64,000 nucleotides of DNA from Paenibacillus tarimensis (GTDB taxonomy: Bacteria > Bacillota > Bacilli > Paenibacillales > Paenibacillaceae): contig NZ_JAKGAO010000024.1 in NCBI RefSeq assembly GCF_021532315.1, forward strand, positions 62,001 through 126,000, read 5' to 3'. The notes below the pieces were generated by a model. It did not search any database. It saw only the letters and a program-made list of their open reading frames with translations, and had not been told where the DNA came from. Each line of letters opens with the position of its first letter. The first letter of the stretch is position 1. The position numbers were made by a program, and so were the translations under genes. Positions 1-8,408 of this stretch are shown one piece after another.

Positions 1-452
1 TTCTCATCATTCATCTGCTGCAGAAAAAATTGAAACGGCACACCTTTCAATCCGGGCAAAAAAGCATTACGCCAAGGCATCGTTCTCGTCAGGAGATTAA
101 AAAACCAGCGAAACCTGAGCGGCTCCGGGTTTGTAATATCAACTCCTCTGTCTTTAAGCTCCCTGTAAACGGCTTCGATATCGTCGACCTCAAGAGCAAA
201 ACCGATCAGTCCTCTATGGCCTTGCACATATTGTTCGGTCCAGTTCTCTACCCAACCGCCCCCATCCCGCCTTTTGATCCGTACAAACTCAAAATACTCC
301 TTGCCGATCCACACGTTGGATACTTTAAAGCCTCTCGTCCCCTTGCCCCACTTGGGGTTGTACGGAAGTCCCATTGCATGAAACCTCTCCGTCTCACTCT
401 TGCTCTCTTGTATTTCACGGTCGACATTTACAACCAAATGATCGATTTTCAC
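1..452 (-). CDS. VOC/glyoxalase-like protein, C-terminus cut by window edge
   Basis: The visible 150 residues start MKIDHLVVNVDRE and look like a vicinal-oxygen-chelate (glyoxalase/bleomycin-resistance fold) protein: an N-terminal beta-alpha unit with an HLVV motif, and a second half with GLIGFALEVDDIEAVYRELK, the typical beta-strand plus helix of these domains. The start is a GTG at 452 with a GAGGTGAT ribosome site that overlaps the stop codon of the upstream SGNH hydrolase, so the two are probably cotranscribed. The substrate cannot be told. The reading frame is open to base 1, so the C-terminus lies outside the window. Confidence 0.75.
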   Translation of the reverse strand, partial: MKIDHLVVNVDREIQESKSETERFHAMGLPYNPKWGKGTRGFKVSNVWIGKEYFEFVRIKRRDGGGWVENWTEQYVQGHRGLIGFALEVDDIEAVYRELKDRGVDITNPEPLRFRWFFNLLTRTMPWRNAFLPGLKGVPFQFFLQQMNDE

Positions 453-461
453 CCCATCACC

Positions 462-1112
462 TCATTCTGTATCCAAATTATCCAGCACAACACTCAGCCA
501 CTGCCGTGCAATCAGCTCGTGGCCGGCCGCAGTCGGGTGAACGCCGTCCCACAGCCAATAGCCCGCAGGCGCCTGGCGGCATGCCTCGTCGAACAGTTCC
601 TGGAGCGGCACAAACAAACAGCTATACCTGCCGGCAAGACCCCTGACCTCCTCCTGGTACTGTTTCATCCGGCTTTCCCACTTCGGCCAGTTCTCTTCAA
701 GCGTTCCTGCCTTCAATATGAAAGGTTCACACAATACAATCCGTGTTTCCGGAAGGACCTCTCTCGTCTCTTCGAGAAGATGGCTGTAGGCTCTTCTGAA
801 ACGATCCGTCGCTCCCCGCGAGTCTCCATGTGCCCACGCCCAGGCATCATTGACGCCAACTAGAATACTTAAGATATCCGGACTCACGCTGATTGCATCT
901 TCGTTCCATCTGGCATACAAATCTGATACGCGGTCTCCGCTGATCCCGCGGTTCACGACCTGCGGGCTTTCCCCGCCAAGCTCAAAGCCGAGCCTTCCTG
1001 CGATCATGAAGACATATCCGTGTCCCAGAATATGATTGGGGTCGTCTGTTCTGCCCCGCGCCCCGTCCGTGATCGAATCACCTATGAATAAAATCGTCTT
1101 TGAATCCGGCAT
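462..1112 (-). CDS. SGNH/GDSL hydrolase
   Basis: A 216-residue SGNH-fold esterase/lipase family protein. The four family blocks are visible: FIGDSITDG with the nucleophile Ser near the N-terminus, NRGISGDRV (block II Gly), LVGVNDAW (block III Asn) and WDGVHPTAAGH with the catalytic Asp and His near the C-terminus. There is no signal peptide, so it should be cytoplasmic. The frame opens at 1130, but the ATG at 1112 (MPDSKT) has the better GGGGGAG site. Block III starts GVND, a form common in Firmicute acylesterases and rhamnogalacturonan-acetylesterase-like enzymes. The true acyl substrate is unknown. Confidence 0.85.
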   Translation of the reverse strand: MPDSKTILFIGDSITDGARGRTDDPNHILGHGYVFMIAGRLGFELGGESPQVVNRGISGDRVSDLYARWNEDAISVSPDILSILVGVNDAWAWAHGDSRGATDRFRRAYSHLLEETREVLPETRIVLCEPFILKAGTLEENWPKWESRMKQYQEEVRGLAGRYSCLFVPLQELFDEACRQAPAGYWLWDGVHPTAAGHELIARQWLSVVLDNLDTE

Positions 1113-1315
1113 GCTTCTCCCCCATTGCATTGGTATTAATTCTATCCACTTCTCTCGATATGCTGTGTGCGATCAGCATATCCAACTCCACTCAACTTCG
1201 ACACCCCCCTGACATATCCTGCTATCCCAAGCGGCTAAGGCAGGCACCTGTTATACGGACAGACAACACTGGCGCAGAACGGCTAGCGGCCAGCAGCCGC
1301 CAGCTGGTCTGTACT

Positions 1316-1355
1316 AAAAGAAACGGCCGCCCCAGACTTATCCTCTGGACCGGCC
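1316..1355 (-). terminator. Rho-independent terminator of the phn operon
   Basis: Read on the minus strand, GGCCG-gt-CCAGA pairs with TCTGG-gg-CGGCC and is followed by GTTTCTTTT. It lies about 40 bases after the last phn permease stop. A second GC-rich hairpin (CTGGCGGC / GCCGCTAG) follows further downstream around 1280-1305. Confidence 0.7.
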
Positions 1356-1392
1356 AATATGGCAGATTTGATATACTTGCTGTATTCTTCTC

Positions 1393-2199
1393 TTACCCTC
1401 TAACCAGCTTTGCCCGCAGCTTGTTCGAAACAAATTCGATGATCAGAATCAGCACGACCAAGCCAATTAGGATCGAGCCAACTTCGTCCCATTTGTAGCT
1501 CCGCATGGCGAAGATTAGCGGCGCACCGATACCGCCGGCACCGACGAGACCCAGAATGGATGCCTCGCGCATGTTCATATCGAAGCGGTAGATGACAACC
1601 GACATAAAGCTGGACAAGAGCTGCGGAACGATGCCGAACCGGATTTTCTCAAAGGTCGTGCAGCCAACCGATGTCATTGATTCCAGCACACGCGTATCCA
1701 ATTCCTCAATGGCATCCACATACAGCTTGGCCAGCATTCCGATGGAAGTCAGTCCCACTGTCAATACGCCAGCGAACGCCCCAAGACCCGTGACCCGGAT
1801 AAATAACAGGCCGTATACAAGCGCCGGGATGGTCCGGATGATAATAAGCAGCAGCCTCGTCACCCAGGCAACCGGCCCTGGTACGATGTTAGAAGCTGCC
1901 AGGAAGGCGAGCGGAACAGCCAGAATAGCGCCAACGATTGTTCCGAGAAACGCGATTGCTATTGTCTCCACCAGCAGATACAGCACACTCTGCTTCGACA
2001 GGTTGAACAGCAGATCCGTATTCGGATGTGTCAGCCCGTACAGAATGTTCTTGGCGATGGCGAGTCCGCCCTGCTGAATATCACTGAAGTTGACCGCTGT
2101 TAACGACCACGCGAATAAGGCCGCGATGATTGCTGCTATAACCGTTACGTATAATCGGCTCTGAGGCGCTGCTTGCAGTTGTTTTTCAATATGATTCAT
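1393..2199 (-). CDS. phnE: Phosphonate-type ABC transporter permease PhnE (second copy)
   Basis: A 268-residue inner-membrane permease of a PhnCDE-type importer, with about six hydrophobic segments and the EAA-type loop with GLVGAGGIGAPL that contacts the ATPase. It follows the first permease by 16 bases, so the two probably form a heterodimeric channel (phnE1/phnE2), a common arrangement in Firmicutes. The substrate could be phosphonate, phosphite or another phosphorus oxyanion ester; no C-P lyase genes lie in this window to decide. It is the last gene of phnD-phnC-phnE-phnE and is followed by a terminator. Confidence 0.9.
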   Translation of the reverse strand: MNHIEKQLQAAPQSRLYVTVIAAIIAALFAWSLTAVNFSDIQQGGLAIAKNILYGLTHPNTDLLFNLSKQSVLYLLVETIAIAFLGTIVGAILAVPLAFLAASNIVPGPVAWVTRLLLIIIRTIPALVYGLLFIRVTGLGAFAGVLTVGLTSIGMLAKLYVDAIEELDTRVLESMTSVGCTTFEKIRFGIVPQLLSSFMSVVIYRFDMNMREASILGLVGAGGIGAPLIFAMRSYKWDEVGSILIGLVVLILIIEFVSNKLRAKLVRG

Positions 2200-2215
2200 A
2201 GACCTGAAGTCTCCC

Positions 2216-3031
2216 TTAGATAAGCTTTTTGCGGAAATGCTCGCTGACCCTCTCGATCAGATAGACCGTCACGATTAGCACTAGAATGATCATGCCGACA
2301 GCCGGGTAATCACGCCAGCCGAGTCCTTCGTTGATTACCAGGCCAATGCCGCCGGCTCCGACAAATCCCAGAATCGCGGCATATCGTACATTTCCTTCAA
2401 AGCAATAAAGGGACGTAGATATATAGCCTGGAAGAATCTGCGGGAAAATGGCGAAACGAAACGCCTGGATTCTCGTCATGCCAACCGATTCCATTGCTTC
2501 AAAGGCGCCAATATCCACATTCTCGATCTGCTCATACAGCAGCTTGCCCACGTAGGAAATGGTGAACAGCATAATCGCAACCGTACCCGCCATTGGCCCA
2601 AGGCCGAATACGTAGGTCGCAACCAGCGCAGTAACCAGCGTCGGCAGTGTCCGCAGCAGACTCAGCAGCGTCTTGCTCACAACAACCACCAGCTTCGATT
2701 GTATGATATTGGACGAAGCCGCTACTGCAGCAGGCAGTGCCAGCAGCGCCCCAATCATAGAACCGAGCAGCGACATCTTGATGGTGTCCAGCAGAGGCCC
2801 CCATATTCTAGGCAAGTACGCCCAGTTGGGCGGGATCATCTGCCCGATAATGGTGAAGAATTCATCCATTCTCGTAACCAGCGTATGAAAGCTGAACCCT
2901 GTGAATCTCACCGACAGAGCCGTGCAAACCGCCAATACCAGGATGATAAGCGGCATGCGGGAGCGCTTCTGGAGCACCACTTTCCCGTTTGGGAGGGTGA
3001 TTGCCTTGGGCGTAAAGATCTTGTCATACAT
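2216..3031 (-). CDS. phnE: Phosphonate-type ABC transporter permease PhnE (first copy)
   Basis: A 271-residue permease, homologous to the next gene (shared LGFVGAGGIGLVIN loop and the same segment order). An N-terminal cytoplasmic stretch of about 28 residues precedes the first membrane segment. Its ATG lies inside the end of phnC: the two overlap by 8 bases, suggesting translational coupling. It forms the membrane channel with its partner permease, powered by PhnC and fed by the lipoprotein PhnD. Confidence 0.9.
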   Translation of the reverse strand: MYDKIFTPKAITLPNGKVVLQKRSRMPLIILVLAVCTALSVRFTGFSFHTLVTRMDEFFTIIGQMIPPNWAYLPRIWGPLLDTIKMSLLGSMIGALLALPAAVAASSNIIQSKLVVVVSKTLLSLLRTLPTLVTALVATYVFGLGPMAGTVAIMLFTISYVGKLLYEQIENVDIGAFEAMESVGMTRIQAFRFAIFPQILPGYISTSLYCFEGNVRYAAILGFVGAGGIGLVINEGLGWRDYPAVGMIILVLIVTVYLIERVSEHFRKKLI

Positions 3032-3806
3032 AGGCTGCCTGCTCCTCCATCGCCGCTTGCTCCGCTTCCCACTTGCCGCCGTAGATATCTTGAAGAATAC
3101 CCTGTGTCACCTTGGAGGATGGTCCGTCGAACACAACCTCACCCTTGCGGATGCCGATGATCCGGTCCGCATATTCTAGTGCAATCTCCACATGGTGGAT
3201 ATTCATAATGACAGAGATATTCATTTCCTTGTTGATCTTTTTGAAGTCGTCCATAACAATGCGCGAGGTTACGGGGTCCAGGGAAGCGATCGGCTCGTCC
3301 GCAAGAATGATATCCGGACTTTGCGCGAGCGTACGAGCCAGCGCTACCCGCTGCTGCTGCCCGCCGGAGAGCTGATCAACCCGTACGAATGCCTTATCCA
3401 GAATTCCTACCTTATCAAGGGCCTCAAGCGCCTTGATCTTCTGCTGCTTCGTGAAGACACCGGCCAGCTTGCGCCACATCGGCAGCTCCGGGACGAAGGA
3501 AACGAGCACATTATTGATCACGCTCGTGCGTGTCACCAGGTTGAAGGACTGGAAGATCATCCCGATTCTGCGGCGGAATTTGCGGATATCGCGGCCCTTA
3601 AGCTTGGAAACGTCGACCTTATCGACGATAATGGTCCCCTTCGTTATCCCGTGTATCCGGTTAATGCATCTGATGAGCGTCGATTTGCCGGCACCCGATA
3701 AGCCGATTACGGCGACGAATTCGCCTTGTTCAATGGTTAAGTTGATATCCTGCAGAGCGGTCGTACCGTTAGCATATTTCTTATCTACACCGATGAATTC
3801 AATCAT
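3024..3806 (-). CDS. phnC: Phosphonate-type ABC transporter ATP-binding protein PhnC
   Basis: A 260-residue ABC ATPase. Walker A is GLSGAGKSTL, the Q-loop region is MIFQSFNLV, the signature is LSGGQQQRVALAR, Walker B is ILADEPIASLDP, and the switch His sits in MNIHHVE; all are intact. The MVTRTSVINNVL region after the Q-loop is typical of PhnC. The ATG at 3806 (MIEFIG) is preferred over an upstream in-frame TTG because the AAAGGA site lies directly on that TTG. It is separated from phnD by about 100 bases that hold an attenuator-like hairpin. Confidence 0.93.
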   Translation of the reverse strand: MIEFIGVDKKYANGTTALQDINLTIEQGEFVAVIGLSGAGKSTLIRCINRIHGITKGTIIVDKVDVSKLKGRDIRKFRRRIGMIFQSFNLVTRTSVINNVLVSFVPELPMWRKLAGVFTKQQKIKALEALDKVGILDKAFVRVDQLSGGQQQRVALARTLAQSPDIILADEPIASLDPVTSRIVMDDFKKINKEMNISVIMNIHHVEIALEYADRIIGIRKGEVVFDGPSSKVTQGILQDIYGGKWEAEQAAMEEQAAYV

Positions 3807-3844
3807 GAGAAGCTTCAATCCTTTAGCGATAGATTTGGAGTCGT

Positions 3845-3883
3845 AAAAAATGAGGCCATCATGAAATCATGATGTCCTCATTT
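3845..3883 (-). terminator. Intercistronic attenuator between phnD and phnC
   Basis: On the minus strand AAATGAGG-a-CATCATGA pairs with TCATGATG-g-CCTCATTT around a two-base loop centre, followed by a run of T. The stem is 16 bp with one mismatch. It sits between the binding-protein gene and the ATPase gene, where partial termination would give more PhnD than PhnC/E, as is common in ABC import operons. Confidence 0.7.
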
Positions 3884-3910
3884 GGGATTCATGCAAGTTG
3901 TGCTTTAAAA

Positions 3911-5014
3911 TTACTGCATGCTGCGGAGCAGCTTCTGTGCTTCACGCTCTCCGTCATAATCGGAAGGCTGAGCGACCTTGTATCCTTCATGCGTGTAGAT
4001 GGCGATAACTCCCTTGCCTTCTTCCGTCTCCGCAATCGCTATGAAAGCTTCCTGGAGCGCCTTCTTCAGATCATCCGTCATAATCGGCGAGTTCTTGCTT
4101 ACACTGATCGTATCGTTATAGATTGGATCCGTAACACCGATTACGTTCGTCTGGTCCCAAATTGAACCTGTGCCGCCGTACTCGCTTGTCCACTTCTCTT
4201 CATTGTCACGGCGCGCATCCGCATATACGGCAATGACATCAAATTGACCGTTTGCAAGCCGCCCGAACGAGCTGCCATAGGAATCGGATGGCGTAACCTT
4301 GGCGAGATCGCTCAGCTTCTTGTTATACTTCTCCTGCAGCCACAGTGTCGGGTAGATGTATCCGGCAGACGAGGAAGTGGACATGACGCCCCAGCTCGCG
4401 CTGTTCAGATCTTCCCAAGTCAGCTCTTCACCATTGTTTACTTTAGCTGCAAGCTCTTGCCCCTTCTCAGAAGGACCAGCCAGGATCAGGGAACGGTAGT
4501 ATGATGCCTGCTGATCGTCAAGGCCCTTAGTCGGCTTGTTGTCGTTCCACTCTTTCGGGTTATCCGAATCGATGGAGAGCGCCTTGCGCGTCGCCGTCAA
4601 AATCACTTCCGCACCGTCGTCATATAACGTGTACGTTCCGCCCGGAATGAGGCCGATGTCAGTCGTGCCTGCACTAAGCGCCTCTCCAACTGCTTCATAA
4701 TTTGTACCTACGTCAATCTGTACTTCGCCTACTGTATAGCCCTGCGTTGCCAGCTGATTCTTCAGCAGCTCCTTCAGCGGTTCGGTTGTCGTAATAATCT
4801 CGTCCGGGTCTTTGGAAGGAACGAAGCTGACCTTCAGTGTATCGATTGTCTTGCTGGCATCTTCCTCAGGCGTATTGGCCGGTGTGTTCGTTTCAGCCGG
4901 AGTTTGCGAATTGTTAGCAGGCGCTGGCGTATTGTTACCGTTGTTGCCACCGCAGCCTGCCAGCATTCCGAATGTAAGCACAGAAGCTAAGAGCAGCATA
5001 AATTTGTTTTTCAC
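3911..5014 (-). CDS. phnD: Phosphonate-type substrate-binding lipoprotein PhnD
   Basis: A 367-residue extracytoplasmic binding protein. It has a lipoprotein signal (MKNKFMLLLASVLTF...) with lipobox LAGC at about residue 21, then a low-complexity linker rich in N, T, P and E, then a PhnD/type-2 periplasmic binding domain (LKVSFVPSKDPDEI, IDVGTNYEAVGEALSAGTTDIGLIPGGTY, SAGYIYPTLWL). This is the first gene of the transporter operon and has a GGTGGAGGT site before the ATG. It delivers the ligand to the PhnE channel. The family also includes phosphite and other phosphorus-ligand binders. Confidence 0.93.
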   Translation of the reverse strand: MKNKFMLLLASVLTFGMLAGCGGNNGNNTPAPANNSQTPAETNTPANTPEEDASKTIDTLKVSFVPSKDPDEIITTTEPLKELLKNQLATQGYTVGEVQIDVGTNYEAVGEALSAGTTDIGLIPGGTYTLYDDGAEVILTATRKALSIDSDNPKEWNDNKPTKGLDDQQASYYRSLILAGPSEKGQELAAKVNNGEELTWEDLNSASWGVMSTSSSAGYIYPTLWLQEKYNKKLSDLAKVTPSDSYGSSFGRLANGQFDVIAVYADARRDNEEKWTSEYGGTGSIWDQTNVIGVTDPIYNDTISVSKNSPIMTDDLKKALQEAFIAIAETEEGKGVIAIYTHEGYKVAQPSDYDGEREAQKLLRSMQ

Positions 5015-5084
5015 TTGGAGACCTCCACCTAATTTTGTTAAAAGCTGATGACCATTGAATACTCTAGAAGTATAAGCCTGTTTT

Positions 5085-5122
5085 ATTATCCATTCATTAT
5101 TGGGATGTAAAGGTCGTGTTAA
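5085..5122 (-). promoter_or_regulatory. PHO-box-like repeats and -10 element upstream of phnD
   Basis: On the minus strand TTAACA-N5-TTTACA lies at 5122-5106, matching the 11-bp-spaced TT(A/T)ACA direct repeats bound by PhoP in Bacillus, followed 15 bases later by GATAAT at 5090-5085. This is a plausible PhoP-activated promoter in which the PHO box replaces the -35. Only two repeats are clear. This is inference from the consensus. Confidence 0.5.
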
Positions 5123-5200
5123 ATCTTGCTGTGTTCTGTCGATAGATAGCCGGCATGTGATAGGATAAGTAAAAGTTTAGTAACCTTGCAGGGAGAGAGA

Positions 5201-6793
5201 ATGATGACAATCCAAACCTATGAAGTGGTTGTGCTCGAGACGAGCGACCTTCACGGCTTTGTACGGCCGCGAAGCTACGCTACCCGGGATGAGGTCGGGC
5301 ATGGACTGGCGCGCATCGCCAGCATGGTGAGAGAGATTCGCAGGGCGCAGCCAAATACGCTGCTCATTGATAATGGGGACTGTCTACAGGGGACTCCGCT
5401 GACCTATTATCATGCCAAGGTGAACAGCGAACCGGCGAATCCCGTTATTGCCTGCATGAATGAGCTTCGTTATGATGCAGCCGTACTCGGCAACCATGAG
5501 TTTAACTATGGTCTGCCTTATCTGCAGAGCGCCGTGGAGGCGTCCGCCTTCCCGTGGCTGTCAGCCAACACAATTGATACCGTAACCGGCGAACCGCTGT
5601 TCGGGAAGCCATACATCGTGAGGGAGCTCGGCAATGGTCTGCGGATTGGCATACTGGGCCTTACCACCTCGTATATTCCTAACTGGGAACAGCCGCAGCA
5701 TATTGCAGGAATCCGGTTCGATGATCCGGTGGAAGCCGCACGCAGATGGGTGGGTATATTACGGAATGAAGAGCGCTGCGATGTCGTTATCGTGTCCTAC
5801 CATGGCGGCTTCGAGCGTGATCCTGTGACAGGCGCAGCGACTGAGCCCTTGACCGGTGAGAATGTCGGCTATGCAATCTGTGAGCAGGTGGACGGCATCG
5901 ACGTGCTGCTGACAGGCCATCAGCACCGCGCTATTGCAGATTGCAGCATCAACGGCGTCTGTGTTGTGCAGCCTGCCAATGAAGGCCGGTTTCTGGGCAA
6001 GGTAACACTGCGGCTTGAGGAGAGCGGGAGTGGCTGGACGGTGACGGATAAGCGGTCTGAGCTGATTGCTGCAGCAGACTATCGCCCGGATGAAGCGGTT
6101 GAGCAGCTCGTCAGCGGGGTTGAAGCGATGACGCAGACCTGGCTGGACCTGCCGATCGGGCATGTGGAGGGCGACATGACGATAGCATCGCATGCCGATG
6201 TCCGCCTGCGGGAGCATCCGCTGATTGAATTCATTAACCGGGTGCAGATGGAGGTTTCCGGAGCGGATATTTCCAATACGGCTCTATTTGATAATCTGTC
6301 CCCAGGCTTCGGGGAGCGCATTACGATGCGGGACATCGTAACGAATTATATCTATCCGAACACCCTGAAGGTGATTCGTATCTCAGGACAGGACATCCGG
6401 CAGGCCCTGGAGAAGTCGGCGGAGTACTTCGCGCTTAACAGTCAGGGTGAGATCGTCGTCAGCCCTGCTTATCTGGCGCCCAAGCCGCAGCATTACAACT
6501 ATGATATGTGGGAAGGCATTGAGTACATATTAGACATCGCAAGGCCGGTCGGTCAGCGTGTGACCAAGCTGGAGCGCAATGGCCAGCCGATTGCCGATGG
6601 TGAGATATTCGACGTCGTCATGAACAACTACCGTGCAGGCGGCGGCGGGAATTTCACTATGTTCCAGAACAAGCCGGTCGTAAAGGACATTCCGATCGAT
6701 ATGGTAGAGCTGCTCGCTGACTACATTCTGGCCCGCGGGCGCATTACGGCATCCGTGAATGAAAACTGGCGTGTGGCAGGCGGGGTGAAGTAA
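5201..6793 (+). CDS. Bifunctional metallophosphatase/5'-nucleotidase family protein
   Basis: A 530-residue enzyme of the 5'-nucleotidase/2',3'-cyclic phosphodiesterase family. The N-terminal calcineurin-like metallophosphatase domain has ETSDLHG, DNGDCLQG, LGNHEFNYG and LTGHQHR as metal ligands. The C-terminal nucleotidase domain begins near residue 330 and contains NYRAGGGGNF. No signal peptide is present, so it looks cytoplasmic like B. subtilis YunD rather than the cell-wall enzyme YfkN. It runs divergently from phnD. The AGGGAGAGAG site fits ATG 5201 or 5204. The likely role is release of phosphate from nucleotides; the exact substrate is unknown. Confidence 0.85.
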   Translation: MMTIQTYEVVVLETSDLHGFVRPRSYATRDEVGHGLARIASMVREIRRAQPNTLLIDNGDCLQGTPLTYYHAKVNSEPANPVIACMNELRYDAAVLGNHEFNYGLPYLQSAVEASAFPWLSANTIDTVTGEPLFGKPYIVRELGNGLRIGILGLTTSYIPNWEQPQHIAGIRFDDPVEAARRWVGILRNEERCDVVIVSYHGGFERDPVTGAATEPLTGENVGYAICEQVDGIDVLLTGHQHRAIADCSINGVCVVQPANEGRFLGKVTLRLEESGSGWTVTDKRSELIAAADYRPDEAVEQLVSGVEAMTQTWLDLPIGHVEGDMTIASHADVRLREHPLIEFINRVQMEVSGADISNTALFDNLSPGFGERITMRDIVTNYIYPNTLKVIRISGQDIRQALEKSAEYFALNSQGEIVVSPAYLAPKPQHYNYDMWEGIEYILDIARPVGQRVTKLERNGQPIADGEIFDVVMNNYRAGGGGNFTMFQNKPVVKDIPIDMVELLADYILARGRITASVNENWRVAGGVK

Positions 6794-6824
6794 TCGGCTT
6801 GCTGAGAGGCACCTGTTTCATAGC

Positions 6825-6854
6825 AAAAACCCGACCTTGTCCGGTCGGGTTTTT
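6825..6854. terminator. Bidirectional terminator
   Basis: AAAAACCCGACC and GGTCGGGTTTTT form a 12-bp arm pair around a 6-base loop, with T-runs in both directions. It serves the nucleotidase gene (+) and the small HTH gene (-). Nearly the same stem recurs at 8333-8360 and 24486-24514. Confidence 0.9.
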
Positions 6855-6907
6855 CATGTGGTATGGGCTGGCTTCTACTGATTCGCGCTATGGCTTCCTC
6901 GATTGCA

Positions 6908-7135
6908 TTACCTGTTCGCCACAATATAATCGATTTCACTTTTCAGCAGCAGGTAGCGATGAACGCTTCTTGTGATGCGCACCTTGGTTAGCCCATGCTT
7001 GTCAACATAGAGCTTCATATTGTCTTTGGAGAGACCGAGCGCTTCGCCTGCCTCCGTAACGGTCAGCACGATTTCATTGCTTGTCGCGTTGAAGGTCTGC
7101 TTTACTTTCTGGTTCCAATCTTTAAAGCTCGGCAT
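6908..7135 (-). CDS. Small helix-turn-helix DNA-binding protein
   Basis: A 75-residue protein starting MPSFKDWNQKV. The segment LTVTEAGEALGLSKDNMKLYVDKHGL reads as a winged-helix/excisionase-type HTH, and the following RSVHRYLLLKSEIDYIV could form the wing and last helix. The ATG at 7135 has a perfect GGAGGT site 8 bases upstream; an earlier in-frame TTG overlaps that site. It stands alone between terminators, and no target can be named. Confidence 0.75.
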   Translation of the reverse strand: MPSFKDWNQKVKQTFNATSNEIVLTVTEAGEALGLSKDNMKLYVDKHGLTKVRITRSVHRYLLLKSEIDYIVANR

Positions 7136-7252
7136 TATAGGCAACCTCCTGGTTCCTGTTCAAGCGGAACACTACTAGTATACCATGAATACATGATTTA
7201 ACGTATTATAGATATTCAACCAAGGCCCTTCCATGCCAAGCAAGGAACTCCC

Positions 7253-7768
7253 TCACCCTGGCGTCTGCCGCCTATTTTCACGAATTATAGGATGAGCTCT
7301 CAGATAGGCGTAGAACAAACCTGTAATCGTTTGAATGACCAGAAATACAGGGATATTGTATTCATACCTGTAGCCCCCTTGGTATTGCGTCATCTTCATC
7401 CATTCGGAGACCCATTGCACCCCTGTACCTACGACAGTCCAGCCCAATATGTAATAAATGAGCGTCTTCTTGCGGATGTTCAGCAATTCATAAAAGTAAA
7501 TAAAGAAGTATCCAAACGGAGCAAACATGAAATAAGTCAAAAAATCAGTCAGTTCATACCGATCCGAATCGTTAACCTTATAGAAATCCATCATCCCGCC
7601 GCCAATCGTAAAATCGACCAGCATCGCACTTGAAATTCCCCATACCAAGCTAAGAATAAGCAAATGCGCAGGGATTCTTCTAGGCAGCAATATAACAGCC
7701 GCATATGAACTAATCAGCATAATAAGGACATACCACTCATTCCGGTCAAAATACTCCCAAAGGATCAT
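7253..7768 (-). CDS. Multi-pass membrane protein (CBO0543-like family)
   Basis: A 171-residue integral membrane protein with about five hydrophobic segments. The features DFTIGGG...DFYKVND and FAPFGYFFIYFYE near the middle recall the CBO0543 family of Firmicute membrane proteins, whose function is unknown. It overlaps the upstream membrane-protein gene by four bases (ATGA), so the two are translationally coupled and probably work together. No catalytic motif is visible. Confidence 0.7.
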   Translation of the reverse strand: MILWEYFDRNEWYVLIMLISSYAAVILLPRRIPAHLLILSLVWGISSAMLVDFTIGGGMMDFYKVNDSDRYELTDFLTYFMFAPFGYFFIYFYELLNIRKKTLIYYILGWTVVGTGVQWVSEWMKMTQYQGGYRYEYNIPVFLVIQTITGLFYAYLRAHPIIRENRRQTPG

Positions 7769-8238
7769 CGTACATTCACCCCGCGATAGACAGCTTTTCT
7801 ATATAGCTTTAATAAGCCGTAGCTCACCACCTGCAAAAATATGATAACCACAGCATCATAGAACAGATTCCACTTCTTATAGATGAATGATTCGTAGAAA
7901 ATCATTAGTCCATTCAGTGATAAAATGACTGCAATCACCATACATGCCGATAAAAAAGCACCCGCTGCATTCCTTGACTTGAATACGGCGTTCATCATTA
8001 TGACATATAAGATTGGGTAGGCAATCGTTCGATATAGTAAAAATCCCGTATAGGACAATCCGTTGCGCGTTATTTCCACGAGCTTAAACTCTTCTGCAAC
8101 GAACCAGGAAATGTTCATTCCAATTGCAAGGATGATCAAGTAAACGAACACATTCTCGGCCACCGACAAGCTTTTGTTCATTGAATAGAGAATAAATACG
8201 GATAACCATGCCGCAACGAACATCACTACAAAGCTCAT
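7765..8238 (-). CDS. Multi-pass membrane protein of unknown function
   Basis: A 157-residue protein with four to five predicted membrane helices (MSFVVMFVAAWLSVFILY..., VFVYLIILAIGMNISWFV, AFLSACMVIAVILSL, IIFLQVVSYGLL). The frame opens at 8304, but ATG 8238 has a GGAGGGGG site at a sensible distance and starts directly with a membrane helix. It is the first gene of a two-gene unit with the CBO0543-like protein. I do not recognise the family. Confidence 0.65.
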   Translation of the reverse strand: MSFVVMFVAAWLSVFILYSMNKSLSVAENVFVYLIILAIGMNISWFVAEEFKLVEITRNGLSYTGFLLYRTIAYPILYVIMMNAVFKSRNAAGAFLSACMVIAVILSLNGLMIFYESFIYKKWNLFYDAVVIIFLQVVSYGLLKLYRKAVYRGVNVR

Positions 8239-8332
8239 CTGGCCTTGACCCCCTCCACATAAACCCAACTTATGTAGACAGTATAGCCAGTTCCCTCCAT
8301 TCACATACAGTCTCTAGATGCGCCACTCCGGC

Positions 8333-8360
8333 AAAAACCCGACCATGAGCGGTCGGGTTT
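8333..8360. terminator. Bidirectional terminator
   Basis: AAAAACCCGACC-atgagc-GGTCGGGTTT forms a stable stem. On the minus strand the A-run becomes a T-run, so it ends the MFS transporter transcript; on the plus strand the T-run is short. Confidence 0.85.
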
Positions 8361-8408
8361 CTTGTACACTAGCAAGAATATGTTAAATTTCACGGCAGGA
8401 CCACCGCT

